The notes: generated by a model not told the origin, from the letters alone. A DNA stretch of 54,415 nt from Rubrivivax sp. (GCA_004210455.1 SEFA01000042.1:1-54415), one strand, 5' to 3'. Shown: positions 27,030 through 35,544, counted from the stretch's first letter. Translations and numbers: made by a program.

Positions 27030-28145
27030 ATGCAGTCCCGTCCTCTCTCCTCATTCCTGCTCGGCGGTCTCGCGCTCATCGCGACCACCACCGCCCACGC
27101 CCAATCCACCGTCACGGTCTATGGCCGCCTCAACGTCTCGCTTGAGCACGCCGACGCCAGCCACTCCCCGCGCGACCGCGCCGTCAACCGCGAGTCCAAC
27201 AACCGCTCCGTCATCGGCTTCCGCGGCGTCGAGGACCTGGGCGACGGCGTCCAGGCGCTGTTCCAGATCGAGGGCTCGCTCGCCCTCGACACCGGCGTCG
27301 GACCGTCGCTCGCCAACCGCGACACGCGCGTCGGCTTGCAGACCCCGTACGGCCTGGTGTTCGCCGGCCACTGGGGCACGCCTTACCTCCTGGCCACCAA
27401 CACCCTCGACCCCTGGTATCCCACCACCGCCGGCTACATGGCGCTGATGGCCAACGGCTCCGCACCCACCACCAACCACCTCACCAACACCGCATCCTTC
27501 GACCGGCGGCAGCAGAACATCGTCCAGTACTGGACGCCCGCCTGGAGCAGCCAATCCTGGCTCAGCGGCCTCACCGGCCGCATCGCCTACGCCTTCAACG
27601 ACGGTGAGGTGGGCCCGAACGGCGCCAGGCCGCAGCTGCTGTCCGCCTCCGTCACCTGGGACAGCGGCCCCTGGAACCTCGCGCTCGCCCACGAGCAGCA
27701 TCGCGACTACCAAGGCCCGCATCTCACCGACGCCGCGACCAAGCTCGGTGCCGCCTACCGGTTCGGACCGGGACGTCTCGCCACCGCGATCGAACGCCTG
27801 CGCTACGAGACGCCGAACGGCGCCTTGACGCGCGACAGCGTCTTCGTCGCCGCGACCTGGCAGCTCGGCGCGACCAGCCTGCGCGCCAGCTTCACCCACG
27901 CCGGCGAAGGCAAGGGCCCGGCGGGCACGCGCGTCGGGTTCGTCTCGGCCGGCGACGACACCGGCTCGCGCCAGTGGACCCTGGGCGCGGACTACACGCT
28001 GTCCAGGCGCACCGGCTTCTACGCCTATGTCTCGCGCATCGACAACCAGTCCCGCGCCGCCTACGACTTCGCCATCAATCCGCTGGGCGTCGGCGTGGGA
28101 GAGAAACCCACCGTCTTCGCGCTGGGCATGCGGCACGCGTTCTGA
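27030..28145 (+). CDS. Outer-membrane porin (Gram-negative porin family)
   Basis: 371-residue trimeric-type porin of betaproteobacteria. A signal peptide (MQSRPLSSFLLGGLALIATTTAHA) is followed by QSTVTVYGRLNVSLE, the first strand of the family, then GFRGVEDLGDGVQALFQIEG, and the last strand ends in the obligatory C-terminal phenylalanine (FALGMRHAF) recognised by the BAM complex. Strands alternate as expected for a 16-stranded barrel. It starts 19 bases after the CPBP gene but a functional link is unproven. It would admit small hydrophilic solutes to the periplasm, next to a periplasmic amino-acid-binding protein. Confidence 0.92.
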   Translation: MQSRPLSSFLLGGLALIATTTAHAQSTVTVYGRLNVSLEHADASHSPRDRAVNRESNNRSVIGFRGVEDLGDGVQALFQIEGSLALDTGVGPSLANRDTRVGLQTPYGLVFAGHWGTPYLLATNTLDPWYPTTAGYMALMANGSAPTTNHLTNTASFDRRQQNIVQYWTPAWSSQSWLSGLTGRIAYAFNDGEVGPNGARPQLLSASVTWDSGPWNLALAHEQHRDYQGPHLTDAATKLGAAYRFGPGRLATAIERLRYETPNGALTRDSVFVAATWQLGATSLRASFTHAGEGKGPAGTRVGFVSAGDDTGSRQWTLGADYTLSRRTGFYAYVSRIDNQSRAAYDFAINPLGVGVGEKPTVFALGMRHAF

Positions 28146-28301
28146 TCCATCGCCGCGTCGCTGCCGACCGGCGCCCGGTCGGTGCCGGCCGCCACCGACT
28201 GCTGCCGCTGTCCCTCATGTCCTGCGCGGCATATCCATATGCCCGATGACGGGGTCGACTGGTGGCAACATCGGCCCTTCCTACGAACAACGAGGGGCCC
28301 C

Positions 28302-29093
28302 ATGAAAGCACTCCGCACTTCCCTGATCGCAGCCGCGCTGCTCGCCGGCGCTTCCCTCGCGGCCCACGCCGCCGATCTGCTCGACGACGTGAAGTCCCGC
28401 GGCACGCTGCGCGTCGCCGTCGAGGGCACCTACCCGCCGTTCAACTTCAAGGACGCCAAGGGCCAGCTCGACGGCTTCGACGTCGACATCGCCAAGGCCC
28501 TCGCCGCGAAGCTCGGCGTCAAGCCCGAATTCACCACCACCGAGTGGAGCGGCATCCTCGCCGGCCTCCAGGCCGGCAAGTACGACGTCATCGTCAACCA
28601 GGTCGCCGCCACCGACGAGCGCCGCAAGACCTTCGACTTCAGCGCCCCGTACGTCACCTCGTACCCGCAGCTGATCATCCGCGCCAACGAGACCCGCCCG
28701 CTCAACACCGCCGCGGACCTCAAGGGCAAGAAGATCGGCGTCGGCCAGGGCTCCAACTTCGCCGAACTCGCCAAGTCCTGGGACGGCGCCGAAGTGCGCA
28801 CCTATCCCGGCGCCACCGAGTACCTCCAGGACCTCGCCACCGGCCGCATCGACGCCGCCCTCAACGACTCGCTGCTGATCCCCTACCTCAAGGACAAGAC
28901 CAAGCTGCCCGTCAAGGCCGGCGCCGCCATCGGCAAACCCGCCACCAACGCCATCCCGTTCCGCAAGGGCAGCCCCAAGTTCCAGGCCGCGATCGACAAG
29001 GCCCTCGCCGACCTGCAGGCCGACGGCACCTACGCCAAGATCTCCACCAAGTGGTTCGAACGCGACGTCAGCAAGCCGATCGACAACAAGTGA
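28302..29093 (+). CDS. Periplasmic amino-acid-binding protein of an ABC importer
   Basis: 263-residue substrate-binding protein of family 3 (SBP_bac_3). Signal peptide MKALRTSLIAAALLAGASLAAHA, then RGTLRVAVEGTYPPFNF, FDVDIAKALAAKLGV, WSGILAGLQAGKYDVIVNQV and FDFSAPYVTSYPQ. The pattern is nearest to cystine/polar amino-acid binding proteins (FliY/TcyJ type); substrate cannot be fixed from sequence. No permease or ATPase gene is adjacent; a matching permease lies at 49558-50220. A strong terminator follows the gene at 29140-29172, so it is probably monocistronic. Confidence 0.92.
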   Translation: MKALRTSLIAAALLAGASLAAHAADLLDDVKSRGTLRVAVEGTYPPFNFKDAKGQLDGFDVDIAKALAAKLGVKPEFTTTEWSGILAGLQAGKYDVIVNQVAATDERRKTFDFSAPYVTSYPQLIIRANETRPLNTAADLKGKKIGVGQGSNFAELAKSWDGAEVRTYPGATEYLQDLATGRIDAALNDSLLIPYLKDKTKLPVKAGAAIGKPATNAIPFRKGSPKFQAAIDKALADLQADGTYAKISTKWFERDVSKPIDNK

Positions 29094-29139
29094 TCCGCAA
29101 CTGATCCGCCATCGATCGACGAAAGATCAGCGATCGAAC

Positions 29140-29172
29140 GGGCCGGCGCGATGCCCTCGCGCCGGCCCTTTT
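29140..29172 (+). terminator. Strong rho-independent terminator
   Basis: Perfect 12-bp stem (29140-29151 with 29157-29168), 5-base loop TGCCC, followed by TTTTCTC. It terminates the amino-acid-binding protein transcript and insulates it from the convergent peptide gene. Confidence 0.9.
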
Positions 29173-29223
29173 CTCTTGGACGTCTGCAAGCCTCTCGCAG
29201 ACGTCCGGGCCTCAGGGACACGA

Positions 29224-29445
29224 TCAGCGGCTCTTGTTCTGCGTCTTCACCATGGCCATCGCGCCAGCCAGCCCGCCATCGCCTTGCGCTCCGCCGATCG
29301 CTCCCGGCGAACCGATCGCGCCCGTCGTTCCCGTCAGGAGCGCGGGCGTCGCCAGGCAGGGCGCGCGTCCGTCCGACGTGCCAGCCCAGCGGTCGCCGCC
29401 GCTCACCAGCGCGATTTCCTGCGTCGTCAGCTCTTCAAACATCAT
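29224..29445 (-). CDS. Double-glycine-leader peptide precursor 2
   Basis: 73-residue precursor (72 if the second ATG is used, which is better spaced from AAAGG). Leader MMFEELTTQEIALVSGG matches that of peptide 1 at L-T-x-Q-E-I-x-x-V-S-G-G. The 56-residue core starts DRWAGTSDGRAPC and is then rich in Gly, Ala and Thr (TGTTGAIGSPGAIGGAQ, GGLAGAMAM), like pore-forming two-peptide bacteriocins and class II microcins, with a basic tail (KTQNKSR). It lies 43 bases after the stop of the C39 ABC exporter on the same strand, giving the order adaptor, exporter, peptide. Only one cysteine is present, so dimerisation or pairing with peptide 1 is possible but speculative. Confidence 0.82.
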   Translation of the reverse strand: MMFEELTTQEIALVSGGDRWAGTSDGRAPCLATPALLTGTTGAIGSPGAIGGAQGDGGLAGAMAMVKTQNKSR

Positions 29446-29488
29446 CAGCCTTTCAGGTTGAGGTTCAGGTGGTGGGGTGCGATCAACT

Positions 29489-31648
29489 CTAGGTCGCCGA
29501 GTCCTCGCTGACACTCCCCCGCGAGAGGGCGTCGACGGGGGCCATCGAAGGGGGGAGCGGTGCGCCCTCGCGCAGGGCGCCGCGCTCCAGCACCACCACG
29601 CGCTGCGCGCCGGCGATCGTGTCCGGCCGGTGCGCGATCATCAGCCGCGTCAGCGGCAGATCCGCGAGATTCGCCGCGACCGCGCGCTCGCAGGCGATGT
29701 CCAGGTGGCTGGTCGCTTCGTCCAGCGCGAGGATGCGCGGCCCGCGGTACAGCGCCCTCGCCAGCAGCACGCGCTGCTTCTGCCCGCCCGACAGCCCGCT
29801 GCCGAGATCGCCGACCAGCGTCTCATACCCCATCGGCATGCCGGCGATGTCCGCATGGAGCTGCGCCATCGCGGCGCAGAGCCGCACCCGCTCCGGATCC
29901 GGCCGCGCGTCGAAGAACGCGATGTTCTCCGCCAGCGACCCCGTCAGCAGCACGTCGTCCTGCATCACCGTGCCGATGCGGCCGCGCACGTTCTTCAACC
30001 CCAGCTGCCGCAGCGGCACCCCGCCGTAGCGGACCTCGCCCTCGACGGGCTCCAGCAGCCCCAGCATCACCTTCAGCAGCGTCGTCTTGCCCGCGCCGCT
30101 GGGCCCGGTGATCGCCACGCTCTGGCCGGCCGGCACCGCCAGGTTCACGTGGCGGAGGATCCACGGCTCGTGCGGGCCGTAGCGGAAGCTGACGTCGCAC
30201 AGCGCCAGGCTGGCGTCGAGGTGCGCGAGGTCGCTGGCCGGCGCCTCGTCCGGCTCGGGCGGCTCCAGGGCGATGTCGGCCAGGCGCTCGGCATGCAGGC
30301 CCAGCATGCGCCACTCGACGGCGTAGTCGATCAGCGCGGAGACGCGTCCGGTGAACTGCATCTTGTAGCTCAGGAACGCGAACAGCATGCCGACCGTCAT
30401 CGTCACGGCGCCCGCCTGCTGGCCGTCCAGGATCAGCCCCGCGCCGAGGAACAGCACCAGCAGGTTCTCCACCCCGAACAGGAAGGTGTTGGCGGCGCCC
30501 GTCGCCATCGCCAGCCTGGCCGTGCGGACGTCCCGGTTCTGCACCTCGACGATCAGGTTCTGCCACTGCGCGCGGCGCTCGTGCTCGCGGCCGAACAGCT
30601 TCAGCGGCGTCATCGCGCGCAAGGTCTCGAGGAAGTGCGAGTGCTCCCGCGCCGCGACGACCAGGCGTTCGGCGGAGGCCTCCTTCAGCGGCCGGTAGGC
30701 GACCCAGCGCAGCAGCCCGTACAACGCGACCGCGCCCAGCACCACCAGCGCCAGCGGCCAGGCGTAGACCAGCATCATGACCAGGGCCGCCGCGGCCATC
30801 AGTCCGTCGAGGACGGCCTCGATCGCGGCGCCGGTCAGCGTCTTCTGGATCGCTTCGACCGCGCCGAAGCGCGAGGTGATGTCGCCCAGATGGCGGCGCT
30901 CGAAAAAGGCGACGGGCAGCCGGAGCAGATGGGCGAAGGCGTTGGCACGCCATTGCAGCGACAACGTCTGCGTGAGCAGGATCAGCAGCCAGGAGCGCGC
31001 GACGCCCAGCGCCGTCTGCGTCGCCAGCAGCAGGCCGAATCCGGCGACGAGTACCTTCAGCAGGTCGCGGTCGCCGGAAGTGAGCACGTCGTCGACGATG
31101 AGCTGGTTGCACAGCGGCGCGACGATCGCGAAGAGCTCCAGCACCCCCGCGACCAGCACGATCTGCAGCAGCGAGCGGCGCAGGCCGAGCACCTTGCCGG
31201 TGAGCGCGGAGAGCGACACGCGCGGCGCGGCGGCGGCCGGCTGGAACGCCGCATTCGGCGTCAGTTCGAGCGCGACGCCGGTGAAGTGGGCGGAGACCTC
31301 GGCGAGCGTGAGTCGCCGCTCGCCGACCGCCGGATCGAGCACGGTGATGGCGCGTCCGCGGACCTTCGTCAGCACGACAAAATGGCGCAGGTCCCAGTGC
31401 AGGATGCAGGGCAGCGACAGCTTGCCGAGCAGCGCGAGGTCCAGCTTCAACGGCCGGCCGGAGAAACCCAGGCCGGCGGCGACCTCGATGAGGTCGCGCA
31501 GCTGCATGCCCTTCAGCGCGGCGGGGAAGCGCCGGCGCAGCTCGGGCAGCGTCACCGCATTGCCGTGCGCCGAGGCGATCATGGCCAGGCAGGCCAGTCC
31601 GCACTCGGCGATCTCGGACTGGAGGAGGGGCGCGGGACGGACCGTCAC
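29489..31648 (-). CDS. C39-peptidase ABC exporter (bacteriocin-type)
   Basis: 719-residue protein that removes double-glycine leaders and exports the peptide across the inner membrane. The N-terminal C39 peptidase (residues 1-130) has the oxyanion Gln10, catalytic Cys16 in SEIAECGLACLAM, His in DLRHFVVLTKV and Asp in ITVLDPAVGERR. Residues about 160-440 form the six-helix ABC membrane domain. The nucleotide-binding domain has Walker A GPSGAGKTTLL, signature LSGGQKQRVLLARAL, Walker B ILALDEATSHLD and H-loop MIAHRPDTI. It starts at GTG 31648, overlapping the adaptor stop (GTGA). It is upstream of GG-leader peptide 2 and is the natural processor of both peptides. Confidence 0.94.
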   Translation of the reverse strand: MTVRPAPLLQSEIAECGLACLAMIASAHGNAVTLPELRRRFPAALKGMQLRDLIEVAAGLGFSGRPLKLDLALLGKLSLPCILHWDLRHFVVLTKVRGRAITVLDPAVGERRLTLAEVSAHFTGVALELTPNAAFQPAAAAPRVSLSALTGKVLGLRRSLLQIVLVAGVLELFAIVAPLCNQLIVDDVLTSGDRDLLKVLVAGFGLLLATQTALGVARSWLLILLTQTLSLQWRANAFAHLLRLPVAFFERRHLGDITSRFGAVEAIQKTLTGAAIEAVLDGLMAAAALVMMLVYAWPLALVVLGAVALYGLLRWVAYRPLKEASAERLVVAAREHSHFLETLRAMTPLKLFGREHERRAQWQNLIVEVQNRDVRTARLAMATGAANTFLFGVENLLVLFLGAGLILDGQQAGAVTMTVGMLFAFLSYKMQFTGRVSALIDYAVEWRMLGLHAERLADIALEPPEPDEAPASDLAHLDASLALCDVSFRYGPHEPWILRHVNLAVPAGQSVAITGPSGAGKTTLLKVMLGLLEPVEGEVRYGGVPLRQLGLKNVRGRIGTVMQDDVLLTGSLAENIAFFDARPDPERVRLCAAMAQLHADIAGMPMGYETLVGDLGSGLSGGQKQRVLLARALYRGPRILALDEATSHLDIACERAVAANLADLPLTRLMIAHRPDTIAGAQRVVVLERGALREGAPLPPSMAPVDALSRGSVSEDSAT

Positions 31649-33024
31649 GGCCGCACCCGTCGGGCGGTCGCGAGCAAGGGCTCCAGCACCCATTCCCAGA
31701 CGCGCCGGTGTTCGAGCGTCACGTCGGCATCGAGCGCCATGCCCGCGCGCAGCGGCAGGTCCCGGCCGTAGGCGGCGATGTCCTCGCGATCCAGGCGCAC
31801 ATCGATGCGGTAGAGCGGCTCGTTCGCCTGCGCCGCGCTGACCAGCGCCTGCGCCTGCCCGGCGGGGAGGTCCTGCGGCGCGATGGGCGTGGTGCTCACG
31901 CGCGCGACCTCGCCTCTGGCCATGCCGAACTTCTGGTACGGGTAGGCGGCGTAGCGCAGCCACACCGGCTGGCCGGGCTGGACGAACCCCACCGTCCGGC
32001 TCGGCGCATAGAGCTGCGCGAGCAGGCGCGGCGGCGGGTGAGGGCGAATCGGCATCGGCGACATCGATGACATCGATGACATCGGTGACATCGGCGACAT
32101 CGGCGACATCGGCGACATCGGCGTGCTCGAAGCTTCCGGCGCTGGGGTCGGCGTCGGCACGAGCGTCACCAGCGTCTGCCCGGCCTGGACCGCCTGACCG
32201 GCGCGCAGGGGCAGGGCGCTGACGCGTCCGTCGCGGGGCGCGGTGAGGGCAACGCTCGCGCGAGCCTGCAGTTCGGCGCGTTCCTGCTCCAGCTGCGCCA
32301 CGACGCGGTCGAGCTGCGTCATCGCCGTCGCCAGGCTTGTCGGAATCGAGGCGAGCTCCGCGGTCAGCGTCCGCGTCTCGCGCGTGAGCGACTCGATCGC
32401 CCGCTGCGCGCCGTGCTCGCGCGCACGCAGGTCGAGCAGGTCCTCGTCCTTCTGCTGGATCTGGACCTCGGACAGGTAGCCGCTCGCCGCCAGTGCCGCG
32501 TAACGCTTGCGGCTGCGCTGCGCGAGGTCGACACGCTGGCGGATCAGGTCCAGTTCCCCGGCGGCCTGATCCGTCTCGACGCGCAGGCTGCGCAGGCGTC
32601 CGACGAGGGTCTCGCGACGCTCGTCCGCCTGGCGCTGCTGCAGCCGGCGCTCCGTGGCCAGACTGTCGCGCCTGACCTCGACCGCGCGCAGGGTGAGCGC
32701 CGTCATGTCGCCGCCGTCGACCAGGCGCTCGCTGCGCACGCGCGCCAGGGGCTGTCCGCGGCGCACCGCGTCGCCTTCCTCGACGAGCAGCTCCTCGACC
32801 TGTCCCGCCAGGGGCGCGGCCACCTGCAGCAGGCCGCCGACCGGCATGAGCAGGCCCGGCACGCGGGCCTTGCGCGAGACCTGCCCAATCAGCGCGAAGG
32901 CGATCAGCGCGATCGCCAGCGCCACCGCGATCGCCGCGACGATGCCGGCCTCCGGCCGTTGCGCGACGCGGATGCTGCCCATCCATGTGGCCTGCTGAGA
33001 CTCCTTGACCGCTGCCCGAAACAT
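31645..33024 (-). CDS. HlyD-family membrane fusion adaptor
   Basis: 459-residue periplasmic adaptor linking the C39 ABC exporter to an outer-membrane channel (TolC-like, not in this window). One N-terminal membrane helix (AAIAVALAIALIAFALIGQV, residues about 29-48), a biotinyl-lipoyl half motif (VAAPLAGQVEELLVEEGDAV), a long coiled-coil hairpin (about 110-250) and the second lipoyl half (LTAPRDGRVSALPLRAGQAV). An unusual Met-Ser-Pro repeat (residues about 300-324) interrupts the beta-barrel domain entry, encoded by 9-bp DNA repeats. No good ribosome binding site before either candidate start (33024 or 32982). First gene of the exporter operon. Confidence 0.92.
   Translation of the reverse strand: MFRAAVKESQQATWMGSIRVAQRPEAGIVAAIAVALAIALIAFALIGQVSRKARVPGLLMPVGGLLQVAAPLAGQVEELLVEEGDAVRRGQPLARVRSERLVDGGDMTALTLRAVEVRRDSLATERRLQQRQADERRETLVGRLRSLRVETDQAAGELDLIRQRVDLAQRSRKRYAALAASGYLSEVQIQQKDEDLLDLRAREHGAQRAIESLTRETRTLTAELASIPTSLATAMTQLDRVVAQLEQERAELQARASVALTAPRDGRVSALPLRAGQAVQAGQTLVTLVPTPTPAPEASSTPMSPMSPMSPMSPMSSMSSMSPMPIRPHPPPRLLAQLYAPSRTVGFVQPGQPVWLRYAAYPYQKFGMARGEVARVSTTPIAPQDLPAGQAQALVSAAQANEPLYRIDVRLDREDIAAYGRDLPLRAGMALDADVTLEHRRVWEWVLEPLLATARRVRP
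32053..32123 (-). repeat. 9-bp tandem repeats in the HlyD gene
   Basis: About eight near-identical copies of a 9-bp unit (plus strand GACATCGGC with C/T and G/A variants). In frame they encode Met-Ser-Pro or Met-Ser-Ser tripeptides. Copy-number change would lengthen or shorten the protein by three residues without a frameshift. Confidence 0.85.
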
Positions 33025-33431
33025 CTGATGCGATTCCGTCCATGACGCCGCGGTGGCGGCAATGGATCGGATTCTTCGGCGGTTCCGGACGCCGCGGATA
33101 TCGGCGGGGAGGGGGCTCCGAAAGAGGATTGATTTCCTTCCGGAGACATGCTTCGGAAAGGTTCACCGCGTCGTCGATGACGCGGATGTGTGGGCGACAC
33201 CCACGTCCATGCCGTCCTGGTCCTCAGAGGAGTGGTCGCGCACCGCGAGCGCCCACCTCGACGAGGGAGGAGTGGCGGGAAGGCTGCTGTCGAATCCCCC
33301 AAAACGGCTGATGACGATCGGGGAGCAAATCGCCTGGTCGGGAGGGCAGATCCGGCGCCGGATGTGGCGCGGCGCCCACGCCGGTGAGAGCGGGGCGCCG
33401 CGATGGGGCCAGTCGTTGCCAGTCTTCCGGA
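33025..33431. other. 407-base gap upstream of the exporter operon
   Basis: No supported gene on either strand; the frames present lack ribosome binding sites and family features. It should hold the promoter of the HlyD-exporter-peptide operon, but I cannot pick a clear -35/-10 pair. A GC-rich hairpin lies at 33369-33401. Confidence 0.5.
33369..33401 (-). terminator. GC-rich hairpin after the EF-hand gene
   Basis: Arms GCGGCGCCC and GGGCGCCGC (9 bp) with a 15-base loop, about 30 bases past the stop of the minus-strand EF-hand gene. There is no T-run, so it is a hairpin of possible rather than certain terminator function. Confidence 0.35.
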
Positions 33432-33716
33432 TTACTTCTTGCGGTCCTTCATCTGGGCGGCCGCGTACTGCTTGACCTGGTCGAGCGTGACCGAGCCGGT
33501 CTTCTGCGTGTCGACCTCGTCGAAGTGCTTGGCCAGGCGGGGCATGCCGGCCTCGGCTTCGGCCTTGGTCAGCTTGCCGTCGTGGTCCTTGTCCGCGGTG
33601 GCGAACCGGTCCTCGAGTTTCTGGGCGGCCTTGCCGTTCTGCGCCTGCGCGGGCAGGGCGGTGAGGGCCAGGGTCGCGACCACGGCGCCGGCCATGGCGG
33701 TCAGGATGGCTTTCAT
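33432..33716 (-). CDS. Exported EF-hand calcium-binding protein
   Basis: 94-residue protein with a signal peptide (MKAILTAMAGAVVATLALTALPAQA). A canonical EF-hand loop D-K-D-H-D-G-K-L-T-K-A-E lies near residues 43-54; the second loop, D-T-Q-K-T-G-S-V-T-L-D-Q, keeps the first Asp and central Gly but loses two acidic ligands. It should be a small periplasmic calcium-binding protein. The start at 33716 is set by the signal peptide; longer upstream frames run through a repeat region and have no support. Confidence 0.85.
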   Translation of the reverse strand: MKAILTAMAGAVVATLALTALPAQAQNGKAAQKLEDRFATADKDHDGKLTKAEAEAGMPRLAKHFDEVDTQKTGSVTLDQVKQYAAAQMKDRKK

Positions 33717-33868
33717 GTGAACTCCGCTGAAGTGGAGCCTGAAGCATCGCCGCGGCATGTGATGCCGTTGATGCGGCGCCGGTAAAGCTTCGTCAACGGA
33801 TATCGCTGTGGGTGGGCCGGTTTCCATGTCGACGTGACATGTCTTCAGCGGCAACAGGACCCTGGAAG

Positions 33869-33976
33869 GTGTCGCAAAAATAGAGTTTTGACGACATGAG
33901 GCCGATGTCATGTCGCCGCCAGCGACATATCGGAATAACGTGTCGCAGAAATGGAATTTTGGCGACATGAGGCCGA
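33869..33976. repeat. Pair of 37-bp direct repeats
   Basis: Copies at 33869-33905 and 33940-33976 match at 33 of 37 positions, all four differences being transitions, spaced 71 bases start to start. Each is an imperfect palindrome with outer arms TGTCG(C/A)...(G/A)CGACA. Such multiple palindromic end repeats are typical of IS21-type element termini, but no transposase is near; a regulatory protein array is the alternative. Confidence 0.7.
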
Positions 33977-33992
33977 CCGTGCGGCCCCGTGG

Positions 33993-34466
33993 TCACTTGC
34001 AATACAAGCGGAGATCGTTCTGCGCCACCTGGCGGTCGTGCGCGTCGGTCGGGGCCCCATTCGCGTGCTGGACTGCGCCGCTGAGGACGTCCTTGGCCAA
34101 CGCGCATCGATAGGCGTCGCTTTCGCGGTTGAGACCTGCCGACAACGACAGTGGCACGGAAGACTCACGCCGTGGCGCCGGAGGGGCGACCGTCTGCCCG
34201 GAGGCGTCCGGTTGCGGCCGGTACACGGGCACGGGCGCAGGCACCGGTTGCGGCGGCGGTGGCGGCTTGATCTCGGTCGAGCGGGTGGCGGCGTCGCTGG
34301 GCTTGCGCTCCGAATACTGGACGCGGCCGTTCGCATCCACCCATTTGTAGACCTGCTGCGCCTGCGCGGCGATGGCCGGCACGGTCAGCGCGACGGCGAT
34401 CACCGTCATCCGCAGGCGGCGTTCGAAGCAAAGCCGCCGCACGTTCTTCTGCGCCCGACATGTCAT
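33993..34466 (-). CDS. DUF4124 domain exported protein
   Basis: 157-residue protein with a twin N-terminus: a basic start followed by a hydrophobic signal segment (MTVIAVALTVPAIAAQA), then the DUF4124 core QVYKWVDANGRVQYSERKP near residues 38-56. The middle is a proline-rich linker (PPPPPQPVPAPVPVYRPQP), and the C-terminal 45 residues hold two cysteines (YRCALAKDVL and RLYCK). A GGGAGGG ribosome binding site precedes the ATG at 34466. DUF4124 proteins are common small periplasmic proteins of beta/gamma-proteobacteria without known function. Divergent from the methyltransferase gene. Confidence 0.88.
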   Translation of the reverse strand: MTCRAQKNVRRLCFERRLRMTVIAVALTVPAIAAQAQQVYKWVDANGRVQYSERKPSDAATRSTEIKPPPPPQPVPAPVPVYRPQPDASGQTVAPPAPRRESSVPLSLSAGLNRESDAYRCALAKDVLSGAVQHANGAPTDAHDRQVAQNDLRLYCK

Positions 34467-34593
34467 GGCGCCCTCCCTGGCATCGTTTGTTATTTTGGAC
34501 GGTAGGACTGTACCCAGTCTCTGGCGGACGGCCCATCCCTCCGGAGGGGTGCCGCTGGCTGTCTACACTGACGCCCCCTTTCCGAGCCTCTTC

Positions 34594-35544
34594 ATGCAAG
34601 CGCTCCTCGACGCCATCGCCTCCCTCACGCGGCCGACCGACGCCGGCCGCCTCTTCCACGGCCGCGGCGGCCGGTTTCCCGGCTGCGAGCAGTGGGCGCT
34701 GGACGCCTATCCGCCGGTCTTCCTGCTGACCAGCTTCGCGCCGGTCACGGAGGAGGAACTCGCCCGCATCGGCGACGCGCTGGCCGCGCGCTGGGCCGTG
34801 ATCGCGCCAGGCGAGCGCTTGAACTGGCTCTTCCAGCATCGCGACGAGAACCGGCCCGCCAACCGCCTCATGGCCGGCACGCTGCCCGACGAGCACGTCG
34901 TCGAGGAAGACGGCGTGCGCTTCCACGTCAACCTGCCGCACGGGCAGAACCACGGCTTCTTCCTCGACATGGCCGAGGGCCGTCGATGGGTGCGGCGCTG
35001 GGCGCAGGCGCATCCCGGTGGCTCGGTGCTCAACCTCTTCGCCTACACCTGCGCGTTCTCGGTCGTGGCGCGGCACGCGGGCGCCGGCACCGTCGAGAAC
35101 TACGACATGGCGCGCGGCCCGCTCGCGACCGGGCGGCGCAACCACCAGCTCAACGGCGTGCAGGACCACGCCGCGTTCCACGCGCACGACATCTTCAACT
35201 CGTGGGGCAAGATCCGTCGCGGCGCGCCATACGACCTCGTCGTGCTTGATCCGCCGAGCTACCAGAAGGGCAGCTTCGTCGCGACCAAGGACTACGCGCG
35301 GCTCGCGCGCAAGCTGCCCGAGCTGCTCGCGCCCGGCGGCCACGCGCTGGTCTGCTTGAACACGCCCAAGCTCGGCACCGATTTCCTGCGCGAGACGCTT
35401 GCCGCGGAAGCGCCCGACCTCGAATTCATCGAGCGCGTCGCCAATCCCGACAGCTTCGCCGATGTGTCGGAGGAACGGGCGCTGAAGGTCCTGGTCTACC
35501 GGCAGCCCGAGCTCAGAAGCTCCGCTCCTCGATCGCTTCCCTGA
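34594..35544 (+). CDS. Class I SAM-dependent methyltransferase (RlmI-like)
   Basis: 316-residue methyltransferase of the COG1092 group, whose characterised members modify cytosines of 23S rRNA. SAM-binding motif I is VLNLFAYTCAFSVVA (about residues 147-161), the acidic loop is ENYDMARG, and the catalytic/target motif is VLDPPSYQKGSF. An N-terminal domain with GQNHGFFLDMAEGRRWVRR precedes it, as in that group, but the PUA domain of RlmI is absent, so the exact target is open. Its 3' end overlaps the 3' end of the MocR regulator by 32 bases on the opposite strand. Confidence 0.88.
   Translation: MQALLDAIASLTRPTDAGRLFHGRGGRFPGCEQWALDAYPPVFLLTSFAPVTEEELARIGDALAARWAVIAPGERLNWLFQHRDENRPANRLMAGTLPDEHVVEEDGVRFHVNLPHGQNHGFFLDMAEGRRWVRRWAQAHPGGSVLNLFAYTCAFSVVARHAGAGTVENYDMARGPLATGRRNHQLNGVQDHAAFHAHDIFNSWGKIRRGAPYDLVVLDPPSYQKGSFVATKDYARLARKLPELLAPGGHALVCLNTPKLGTDFLRETLAAEAPDLEFIERVANPDSFADVSEERALKVLVYRQPELRSSAPRSLP

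Noticed and set aside
29446-29514. N-terminal extension of GG-leader peptide 2 (96-residue version)
   Set aside because: The extra Arg/Pro-rich 23 residues would precede the leader and spoil its typical length; the ribosome binding site lies just before the ATG pair at 29440-29445.
29477-31771. 764-codon plus-strand frame across the ABC exporter
   Set aside because: Protein is low-complexity Arg/Gln/Ala and antisense to an unmistakable C39 ABC exporter.
33163-33747. 194-codon minus-strand frame over the exporter promoter region and EF-hand gene
   Set aside because: It overlaps the EF-hand gene in another frame and lacks a start signal; no GG-leader or signal peptide is seen in it.
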